From assembly GCF_000766945.1 (NCBI RefSeq), contig NZ_KN266207.1, forward strand, positions 875,898 to 939,897: DNA of 64,000 nt. Direction: 5' to 3'. The notes beneath the pieces are model-generated. The model was not told where the DNA came from. It made no database searches and saw only the letters and a list, made by a program, of their open reading frames with translations. This document shows positions 57,320-64,000 of this stretch, one piece after another. Position 1 is the first letter of the stretch; every line of letters begins with the position of its first letter. This DNA comes from Cellvibrio mixtus subsp. mixtus J3-8. GTDB taxonomy: Bacteria; Pseudomonadota; Gammaproteobacteria; Pseudomonadales; Cellvibrionaceae. A program made the position numbers and the translations under genes.

Positions 57320-58552
57320 ATGACCGAAGCGATTCCGTTACTGGCACGTCAACCGATTTTCAACGGCAACATGCAAGTTGTTGCGTATGAGCTTTTATGT
57401 CGCAACAGTGAACTGACCCAAATTGGAACTCGCGATGGAGATGCAGCCAGCTCACAAGTATTACTTAATGCGTTCACAGAATTATCTATTGAGCAAGTTG
57501 TTGGCAAACACAAAGCATTTGTGAATTTCACCCGCACGCTAATAGATACACCGCCCCCGTTCAGCCGGCAAAAATTGGTTATCGAAGTCCTGGAAGGGCA
57601 AAAGGTAGATGCAGCAATGCTGCATTCACTCATGCAATTGCGCGATCAAGGTTATACCATCGCGCTGGATGATTTTGAATTAACAAAGGAAACTGAAACC
57701 CTGGTGGCTTACGCCGACATTATCAAACTGGATGTTTTGTATTTATCGGCAGAAAAATTAAAGCACCACATTGATTATTTAAAGCCGTTTGGTATTACGC
57801 TGATCGCGGAAAAAGTTGAAACCTACGAAATGTTTGAACGTTGCAAAGCGTTGGGTTTCGATTTATTTCAGGGTTACTTCCTGGCAAAGCCAAAAGTCAT
57901 TACCGGCAAAAAAATATCGGAAAATAAACAATCCGTATTGCAATTACTGTCAGCCCTACATGATCCTGACGTTCCCATTGAAAAGATCGAACGCATGATT
58001 GCGCGCGATACACTCCTGAGTTTTAAACTGCTGCGCCTGGTAAATTCGGCGGCGTTCGGTTTATCCCGCGATGTAGAATCACTACGACAAGCCATTATGT
58101 TGCTTGGACTAAATAAACTCAGAAACTGGGTGAATTTACTGGCGCTCTCCAATTTAAGTGGTAAGCCACACGAATTGAGTATTGCAGCGCTTACTCGTGC
58201 GCGCATGTGTGAGCTTATCTCCAGCGAACTCAATCAACACCATCGGCCAGATGCCTTTTTTACGGTAGGATTATTGTCAACACTGGATGCTTTTCTGGAT
58301 ACACCACTGGAAGAATTATTAGCAAATCTTTCCTTAAGTGAATCGCTCAACAAAGCGATGCTTAATCATTCAGGCCCTGAAGGCATGGTGTTGCAATTGG
58401 TTCAATCCCATGAGCAAGGGGAATGGGAGAAAATTGATTGGCAGGCCCTTGCTACCAAAGGCTTAACACAAGAAAAATTGGCAAAGATTTATGTGGATTC
58501 ACTGCGTTGGGTTGCTGAAACCATGAATACTTTGGGTCTGGAGTCGTCTTAA
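57320..58552 (+). CDS. EAL-HDOD domain protein (YuxH-like)
   Basis: A 410-residue cytoplasmic protein with an N-terminal EAL-type domain (about 5-200) and a C-terminal HDOD domain (about 200-400). The ATG at 57320 is preferred to a TTG four codons earlier. EAL features kept include YELLCR, FVNFTRT, ALDDF, IIKLD, AEKVE and LFQGYF, but the usual loop after DDF (GxGxSS) is replaced, as in most EAL-HDOD proteins. Whether it cleaves c-di-GMP is therefore uncertain; it could be a binding or regulatory protein. Confidence 0.9.
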   Translation: MTEAIPLLARQPIFNGNMQVVAYELLCRNSELTQIGTRDGDAASSQVLLNAFTELSIEQVVGKHKAFVNFTRTLIDTPPPFSRQKLVIEVLEGQKVDAAMLHSLMQLRDQGYTIALDDFELTKETETLVAYADIIKLDVLYLSAEKLKHHIDYLKPFGITLIAEKVETYEMFERCKALGFDLFQGYFLAKPKVITGKKISENKQSVLQLLSALHDPDVPIEKIERMIARDTLLSFKLLRLVNSAAFGLSRDVESLRQAIMLLGLNKLRNWVNLLALSNLSGKPHELSIAALTRARMCELISSELNQHHRPDAFFTVGLLSTLDAFLDTPLEELLANLSLSESLNKAMLNHSGPEGMVLQLVQSHEQGEWEKIDWQALATKGLTQEKLAKIYVDSLRWVAETMNTLGLESS

Positions 58553-58578
58553 TACAGAGTAGCATTTATATTTTTACA

Positions 58579-58830
58579 TCATTCATATGAAAATTTTTGC
58601 AAAAATATTGATGCTTGTGTTGTATCAAAAGGCCAACCAAGCTCCTCCTCAAAATCGTTAAATTTCAATACTGGAATTCGCACCCCGTAGCGCTCAATTA
58701 ACTCATCGGATTCGGCAATATCTACCTCTTCCAGACGCAATGGCAAATTACTGATGAGCGGAGCAAGAATATCCCAGGCTAGATCGCACAAATGACAGCC
58801 TGCAGTGGAATAGAGGTAGACTGTTTTCAT
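58579..58830 (-). CDS. glutaredoxin-like thiol protein
   Basis: An 83-residue thioredoxin-fold protein with the redox motif C12-H-L-C15, a cis-proline region VRIPVL, and a C-terminal GWPFD segment. This is the glutaredoxin family (DUF836-type) of small proteins. Its ribosome-binding site is overlapped by a hairpin. Confidence 0.85.
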   Translation of the reverse strand: MKTVYLYSTAGCHLCDLAWDILAPLISNLPLRLEEVDIAESDELIERYGVRIPVLKFNDFEEELGWPFDTTQASIFLQKFSYE

Positions 58831-58831
58831 A

Positions 58832-58861
58832 AAACTGCATTCCGGTTAAAGAATGCAGTTT
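58832..58861 (-). terminator. hairpin between the DUF5610 gene and the glutaredoxin-like gene
   Basis: AAACTGCATTC and GAATGCAGTTT form an 11-bp stem with an 8-nt loop. In the leftward direction the stem ends one base before the glutaredoxin-like ATG and includes its only candidate Shine-Dalgarno (GGAA). It may end the upstream transcript, gate translation, or both. Confidence 0.6.
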
Positions 58862-58886
58862 ATCAATATCGGGGATAATAAAAAAC

Positions 58887-60173
58887 TTAACGCAACTCAA
58901 GCGCAAGGATTTGATCCATAAAATCACGGAAACGTTTGCCTTGCTGCTCTTCTATTTCGCCAGCACCAGTTACCTTTTCAGCAACATTGCCTAACAACGC
59001 TTGTGGCTGGTCAAATATTGATGCTTTATCAAGGCTATCAAGCAAGTCTTTAATAAAATTACCTAAAGGCAATAATTGCTCACTCAACAAATTCGGTTTA
59101 CTGTCGTCAGTTCCGCGCGCCGGCCCGACACTTTGATAAGCCTGGGTAACCTGTTGTATTTCCGCTTGAGCCAGGTTCAACGAAAAAGTAGCAATTTGTT
59201 CATCGTCATAACCGAGGTTTATTGCTTGTTCAAATGCAGAATCCAGATTGCCCGCAAAAAATTGTCCGGCCAAATCGTTAACGCGACCTAACAAATCGTT
59301 AATCGCCCCCAATTCCTCTTCACTTAAATCGCCTTCTACATTCACGGAAAACGATTCGCTTGAGCTGTAACTCGCATTTAGCGCGCCCACAGAATTATTA
59401 CCACGCCCTGCACGCCCCGCTTCAACAGCCAAACCTTCGCTTGAAGTAGCTTTGATCGTAACTTTATCACCGTCTTTAGTCGTCAACTCAAAACTGAATT
59501 CGCGTGCACGACCATACTCATAATTACCGTAACCAAGATAACTGCTGGTAGCCGCCGGTAAAAAATCAGGGACATCCAGCTTGGTCGCTGGTTTGGTTGA
59601 GGTTTTCACTTCACCAGTGTTTGGTGGAGTCGGTTTACTATCAGTGGGGTTAGTGGAATCGATGAATTTTTTGCGCAACTCATCGACACCTTCAAGTACC
59701 AGGTCATACGTTTTGCCGATGTCAGTCTTGATTTCCGGAGACAACAAGCTAAGCGCCTCCAGCTTTTCACTTGCTTCCGCAAAACCTTTTTTGAATCCGG
59801 ATAAGCCAGCCTCCAGGCGCGCTTGCAATTGTTCCTGGGTAGCACCTTCAGCCACATCTAATTGTAAGCGACGCTCAATAAAGCCCAGGATATTACCGGC
59901 AACTTTCTCTGCCGTTAGCGGTTCATTTTTTTCGTATTCGGCACTGGCTGATTGGCCGCGCGAGCTGATTTTTTCATAGGCGGCAGTCAAAGTCCGATTG
60001 ACGATTTGCAACGCCGTCTGACGCTTGTCTTGTAAAGATAAACCTTCCGGTAGTTGCTCTACCTTTTGCGCCTTACTCTGGGTGGAACTTTGTGCAGCAG
60101 TACCAGGCTGACCCAATATATTAGTCAAAGAGGAGTTGGCATTAGACGGATTGTTAAGCGAAGAAATATTCAT
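58887..60173 (-). CDS. DUF5610-domain protein
   Basis: A 428-residue soluble protein; the ATG at 60173 (MNISSLNNP) with AGGTGA upstream is preferred over one 13 codons earlier. It begins with a Ser/Asn/Gln-rich linker, then a helical domain (about 55-180) resembling DUF5610, then a Thr/Pro-rich hinge and a beta-containing C-terminal half that mentions acidic and glycine-rich stretches. No signal peptide is seen. Function unknown; it is first in line before FHA and two-component genes on the same strand. Confidence 0.7.
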   Translation of the reverse strand: MNISSLNNPSNANSSLTNILGQPGTAAQSSTQSKAQKVEQLPEGLSLQDKRQTALQIVNRTLTAAYEKISSRGQSASAEYEKNEPLTAEKVAGNILGFIERRLQLDVAEGATQEQLQARLEAGLSGFKKGFAEASEKLEALSLLSPEIKTDIGKTYDLVLEGVDELRKKFIDSTNPTDSKPTPPNTGEVKTSTKPATKLDVPDFLPAATSSYLGYGNYEYGRAREFSFELTTKDGDKVTIKATSSEGLAVEAGRAGRGNNSVGALNASYSSSESFSVNVEGDLSEEELGAINDLLGRVNDLAGQFFAGNLDSAFEQAINLGYDDEQIATFSLNLAQAEIQQVTQAYQSVGPARGTDDSKPNLLSEQLLPLGNFIKDLLDSLDKASIFDQPQALLGNVAEKVTGAGEIEEQQGKRFRDFMDQILALELR

Positions 60174-60246
60174 AAAGTCACCTGTGAGCAACACGTGTCT
60201 GTGGCATCTCACAGGTTATCGACCATTACCCGGAAAGCTTAAAGAC

Positions 60247-61128
60247 TTATTTACGTGTTAAAACTACTGCCGTTATAACCACAACAGCTACCACGCCCAA
60301 AAAGATTAGCCCAAACTTTCCTTTATTGCGTTCTTCTGGGGTTGTTTTTGGCGAATTATTGCTGCCAGGTGTACGGTTAATTGAAGATGAACGCGTTACT
60401 GCGGGCCCTTTGGCAAGCTCGGGACGTTTCGTCTCAATAATGTCGGGCCTCGCGGGTGCAGCCTTACGTACGGCTGTTTTTGCCAGATCATCTGAAGGCC
60501 CCATGACCCCAAAACTAAGCGCATCAAAACGCAACTCATCGCCGCGCTTTACACGGGCCTCGGCCACACGTTTGCCATTCAGATAGGTTCCATTGGCAGA
60601 GTCCAGGTCCTTAACAAACAACATACCGTCAATCACTTGTAATTGCGCATGACGACGGGACAAGTGCGCTGCTGACAGACTGATATCGCATTCACTTGCG
60701 CGACCAATAACATTGAGCTCTTTCAATGGGAATACACGATTTGCCAACGCAGAATGATTAGCCTTTAGCGACCAGCCAGTCGCCTTGGGTGCGCGTAATT
60801 GCGTTGCATTAGATGACTCTTCAACAGCAATTCTGGCTTCTTTTTTAGGATCTATAACCAGCAGCTCAACTGCCCCCAGAACTATCTCGTCATCCGGTTT
60901 TAATTCGCAGGCACCATTTACCGGCTGGCCATTAACCAATACCGGTTGGGTTGGAATCAAATTGCGCAGGGTAAGGTGCTCATTATCAACGAGCACTTCA
61001 AGATGAATATCGCTGGCTAAAGGGTCATCAATTACCAATGCGTTAGTCGCCGAGCGGCCAATGGTAATCTTCGGCTCCACCAACCATACCGCATTGTATT
61101 TATTATCTTTAAAGCGGATTTTAAGCAT
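60247..61128 (-). CDS. double-FHA-domain membrane protein
   Basis: A 293-residue protein from the ATG at 61128 (the frame can extend nine codons further). It has two forkhead-associated domains. The first (about 20-85) has IGRS but SDIH in place of the phosphothreonine-contacting SRxH; the second (about 130-200) is canonical (GRASECD, LSRRHAQL, NGTYLNG). A Pro/Ser/Thr-rich linker leads to one C-terminal membrane helix (about 272-291). It should bind phosphothreonine proteins at the membrane, but no Ser/Thr kinase gene is in the window. Confidence 0.9.
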   Translation of the reverse strand: MLKIRFKDNKYNAVWLVEPKITIGRSATNALVIDDPLASDIHLEVLVDNEHLTLRNLIPTQPVLVNGQPVNGACELKPDDEIVLGAVELLVIDPKKEARIAVEESSNATQLRAPKATGWSLKANHSALANRVFPLKELNVIGRASECDISLSAAHLSRRHAQLQVIDGMLFVKDLDSANGTYLNGKRVAEARVKRGDELRFDALSFGVMGPSDDLAKTAVRKAAPARPDIIETKRPELAKGPAVTRSSSINRTPGSNNSPKTTPEERNKGKFGLIFLGVVAVVVITAVVLTRK

Positions 61129-61227
61129 AAACTTTAACCTTAACGCCAGTGTCAAAACGGGTTTGAATGATGCAATAGCTATGCAGTGATTTCAACACTT
61201 GCGCGTCGGTTACAACGCAAATCATTT

Positions 61228-61974
61228 TCACGGTAAATACAGTTTTAATACACCGCCACCGAGAGGCCCATCGTTGGCAATAGTCATGTACCCCTGCCCC
61301 TTTTTGGACTTGTGCAGCTCCAGTACTTTGCGCGCGAATAATAATCCCAAACGGGTATTGCCTGAACCGAACGATACCGCCGCCTGAGGCAATGACCCCA
61401 GCAACATACTTTGCGGATAGCCCTGGCCATCATCAGCTACCGCAATACATAAAAATCCATTTTCCTCTATGACGCGTATTAATAATTGGTTGCGGCAATA
61501 CCGCGCGCAATTTACGACCAGATTATTCAATACACCGCCAATCAATTCATTATCAAAATACCAGCCAAGGTCAGGGTCACAATCAACTTGAACCTGAATA
61601 TCACGCGAACGCAACAGCGTATCATTGCGTGCGATTTGCTCCTCAATAATATCGGCAACATGGTGTTCATCGATAACAACAACCAATGTTTTTTCGTCCA
61701 TCCGATAGAGTGATAACAGTTGCACCAATTCACCATTAATGCGAGCAGCTTCATACTCCAGGGTAGAGAAAAACTTTGCTTGTTCGGCATCTTTCGGCGG
61801 CGAACTTTCTACCATTGCTGCCACTGTGTTGAGCAACATCCCCAGCGAATTTTTCATATCATGCACACTGGAAGCCAATACAAACGAGAAATCAATTGGC
61901 GGCATCTGACTGTCCTCGGCGGGCAATGTTTCTTTATCGGAAGATGAGTCCACGTTAACCTCGTTTGTCTTTTT
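61228..61974 (-). CDS. soluble sensor histidine kinase
   Basis: A 248-residue kinase with no membrane helix or input domain. The probable phospho-acceptor is H39 in SSVHDMKNSLG, followed by a helical dimerisation region and a HATPase domain with LNNLVVNCARY (N-box) and VADDGQGYP. ATGs at 61974 and 62004 both overlap the upstream receiver-TPR gene (by 20 or 50 nt), so translation is coupled and the two are probable partners. Confidence 0.85.
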   Translation of the reverse strand, partial: KKTNEVNVDSSSDKETLPAEDSQMPPIDFSFVLASSVHDMKNSLGMLLNTVAAMVESSPPKDAEQAKFFSTLEYEAARINGELVQLLSLYRMDEKTLVVVIDEHHVADIIEEQIARNDTLLRSRDIQVQVDCDPDLGWYFDNELIGGVLNNLVVNCARYCRNQLLIRVIEENGFLCIAVADDGQGYPQSMLLGSLPQAAVSFGSGNTRLGLLFARKVLELHKSKKGQGYMTIANDGPLGGGVLKLYLP

Positions 61975-63601
61975 CATTGGCCCGCGCAAGGCCAGTATAG
62001 ACATCGTTTAATTGGCGAAAGCGCTGATACTGGGGATGTTGCTGTGAAATAATGGCGTTGGTTTTTGTAAGCGTTTGCAGCACTTTCTCATTCACTGATT
62101 TATCAAACTTCAATCTCAATTTATCGATCATTGCCTGCACATAATTCAGACGCAAGCCTATATGGTTAGGTAATTTTTGCAGTGCAGTTTTAAACGCATC
62201 GGCGGCGGCAGAAAAATCTTTGGCATTGTATAAAGAGATACCTTTTTTATTGATCTCAGCGACCATAAGCTTGTTTTTTTCGCTCCGTGGTTCGTCCAAT
62301 AACACATCCAGTTTTTGCAATTTGTCCTCGCTGCCCGCATAGCGCTGCAGCAGGTCAGTTAATTGCTGCTGTGCTTCATCTGTTTTACCCAGTAGACGCA
62401 ATGCGCGTACCATTTCAATTTGCACATCCAATGCTGAATCATCTTTTGTAGCACCCAATGCAGATTGGGCACTGGCAAGAGCTTCTTGCGCACGGCGCTG
62501 GTCGCCATTACACACTTGTAACTGGCTTTCCAATAACAGTGATTCCACTTTACGCAAATTGGATTTGCCAAAATTATCCTCAAGGCTATTAATGCAACTA
62601 ATAGCATCGCGCACCATCGGTTTGGCAAGTTCTTTATCAATGGAAAATAAATCAATGGTCGATTGTGCAAACAGCGAATGAACAGATGCCTTATCAAAAC
62701 AGGAATGCTCGCCCAGTTTCACAGCGCGTTTCAATGCATTGGTCGCTGTTACCAAATCGTTATTTTGCTGGGCTACATCCCCCAGGGCTTGTTGACGCAA
62801 AATCGATAACGGCGATAACTCGGTCGCTTTGCTGAGTATATTTTGCAATCCCTCCAGATCATTTTGCTGTTTAAAAACTTCCGCCTGCAAATCATAAGCC
62901 TTCATACACAACGGGCTGGATTGCAGAATATTTTCCAACCACTGCTGCGCTCCCAATAAATCATTTTGGGCAAGCTTGGTTCTCACCATCCCAAGCTGCG
63001 CCCACTCCAATTCACGCACATCCAATACACTGCGATAAATTGCTTCTGCTTGCGCGATTTCATTATTGTCCAGATACAACTGTGCCAGAATTTTCTGGCA
63101 GGCATTGGTGTAACGGCTGCCTTTCGCAATCAGGTCTTTACAGGCTGCAATAGCCGCCGCAGGATCGCCGGATTTTTGCGCAGCCAATACCGATTTCAGT
63201 TCGACACGTTGCTCGATCAAACGACTTAACCGTTGGTCAAGTGCTTTAGGCGTTATCGGTTTGGCCAGATAGGCATCAGGCTCATAATCATAAGCCGCCA
63301 TAATAATACTTTTACTACTTTCGGCTGACACCAGAATAAAAAGACTATCTGAACAAGGGTTCACTGTAGAGCGCAATTCTTCCAGAACTTGCTGACCACT
63401 TTTACCCTTGCCCAAATTATTGTCACAGAGGATTAAATCGTAGGAGCGCGCTTTGCAAAAACGCAGGGCCTCTTCACCACTGGCTGCGGAATCCACATTG
63501 CCAATCCCCAGATCCATCAGCATTTTGTTGAGTGTGCCGCGAAAATTTTCGAAGTCATCGATGATCAGTGCGTGCATCTTGTAATAGCCAAGATCAGCCA
63601 T
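61955..63601 (-). CDS. response regulator with C-terminal TPR repeats
   Basis: A 548-residue protein with an N-terminal receiver domain (about 8-130; acidic D15-D16, phospho-acceptor D60 in ILCDNNLG, and the lysine in YLAKPITP) followed by about 400 residues of tetratricopeptide-type helices. No DNA-binding or enzymatic output domain is present, so it signals through protein contacts. AAGGAGG lies 7 nt before the ATG. It overlaps the kinase gene. Confidence 0.9.
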   Translation of the reverse strand: MADLGYYKMHALIIDDFENFRGTLNKMLMDLGIGNVDSAASGEEALRFCKARSYDLILCDNNLGKGKSGQQVLEELRSTVNPCSDSLFILVSAESSKSIIMAAYDYEPDAYLAKPITPKALDQRLSRLIEQRVELKSVLAAQKSGDPAAAIAACKDLIAKGSRYTNACQKILAQLYLDNNEIAQAEAIYRSVLDVRELEWAQLGMVRTKLAQNDLLGAQQWLENILQSSPLCMKAYDLQAEVFKQQNDLEGLQNILSKATELSPLSILRQQALGDVAQQNNDLVTATNALKRAVKLGEHSCFDKASVHSLFAQSTIDLFSIDKELAKPMVRDAISCINSLEDNFGKSNLRKVESLLLESQLQVCNGDQRRAQEALASAQSALGATKDDSALDVQIEMVRALRLLGKTDEAQQQLTDLLQRYAGSEDKLQKLDVLLDEPRSEKNKLMVAEINKKGISLYNAKDFSAAADAFKTALQKLPNHIGLRLNYVQAMIDKLRLKFDKSVNEKVLQTLTKTNAIISQQHPQYQRFRQLNDVYTGLARANEKDKRG

Positions 63602-63697
63602 TCGTCCGCCTCCTTAGGGGAAATCAGACTAAGGATAGCGCAGGATTGGCAGCTCGCTAGCTTTTACCTGCACGTAAACCGTGTTGTTGCGGGATAT

Positions 63698-64000
63698 TTA
63701 TGAATGAAGAGTACGTCGGCGCGAGTAGAACAATTGGTTGCCCCCCTGCACTTTCGCACTGTGTTTTGCATCAGCAAGTAATTGGGATACCTGATGATGG
63801 GTTTTGCAAGCATCTACATCCGGGCTAACGCAACCAATTGCCAAAGTGAGTGGACCAAATTTCTGGCGATGTCCCTGGCGATCAAAACTCCAGTAATCCA
63901 TTTGTTCCTCCGGTAACAGGGTCGCACTGGTAGCAATAAATTCGTTTAAAACAGTTTCACAGCGTCGCCGCCAATCTTCGCTACGCAACACCAGGATAAA
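63698..64000 (-). CDS. C-terminal part of a GGDEF-domain protein (cut by the window edge)
   Basis: The frame is open to the right edge and ends at 63698. The first visible residues, FILVLRSEDW, are those that normally follow GGEE in a GG(D/E)EF domain, so the edge appears to cut inside the active site. The later LTLAIGCVSPD and AKHSAKVQGGNQLF match the end of the family. Whether it is an active cyclase and what its N-terminal domain is cannot be seen. Confidence 0.8.
   Translation of the reverse strand, partial: FILVLRSEDWRRRCETVLNEFIATSATLLPEEQMDYWSFDRQGHRQKFGPLTLAIGCVSPDVDACKTHHQVSQLLADAKHSAKVQGGNQLFYSRRRTLHS

Noticed and set aside
1-64000. CRISPR arrays, insertion sequences, prophage or integrase genes
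   Set aside because: No regularly spaced repeats, transposase or phage motifs were seen on reading through; a computed repeat search was not possible.

Overview
The window reads as a chromosomal segment of a Gram-negative gammaproteobacterium, most like Cellvibrio or a close relative (Cellvibrionaceae). This rests on the order tRNA-Leu, tig, clpP, clpX, lon, hupB, ppiD, on Pseudomonas-type neighbours (a DUF6586-like gene beside topA, cheV, uup, slt), and on the many outer-membrane beta-barrel proteins and c-di-GMP proteins. The genus is an inference; no 16S gene is present. I saw no insertion sequence, prophage, CRISPR array or integrase.

Layout. (1) 1-8.9 kb, + strand: an accessory block with an ABC-2 exporter, a DUF1302-like outer-membrane protein, an EctB-like diaminobutyrate aminotransferase without ectA or ectC, a TonB-dependent receptor, a lipoprotein proline-iminopeptidase-like hydrolase and a small barrel protein. 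It looks like the transport and maturation end of a small-molecule or peptide locus that starts left of the window. (2) 8.9-18.7 kb: an envelope-remodelling region. PAP2 phosphatase, EptA-type phosphoethanolamine transferase and an Omp85-like protein are followed by an operon of PmrA/PmrB-like two-component genes, a cupredoxin and an FTR1 iron permease, then a divergent LtaS/OpgB-like gene. Three PmrA-type boxes, each 10 nt from a TAnnnT hexamer, connect these units. (3) 18.8-27.9 kb: a PilZ gene and a glycogen/alpha-glucan locus (malQ, GH57, glgC divergent from glgB, glgA). (4) 27.9-35.1 kb: a peptide importer with a lipoprotein M3 peptidase. (5) 35.3-36.9 kb: a CheC-like phosphatase with a diguanylate cyclase. 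(6) 37-45.8 kb: the protein-quality-control block with HU and tRNA-Leu. (7) 46-58.8 kb: topA, hypothetical genes, a universal stress protein, uup, slt, cheV, a small membrane protein, an EAL-HDOD protein and a glutaredoxin-like protein. (8) 58.9-64 kb: a cytoplasmic signalling module (DUF5610, double FHA, soluble histidine kinase, receiver-TPR protein, and a GGDEF gene cut by the right edge).

The most interesting points are the predicted PmrA-type regulon that joins iron handling to lipid A and periplasmic polymer modification, the left-hand Dab/exporter/TonB block with homopolymer tracts in two of its genes, and the right-hand FHA/kinase/receiver-TPR module. All functions come from reading the translated sequences and recalling family motifs; no search was run.
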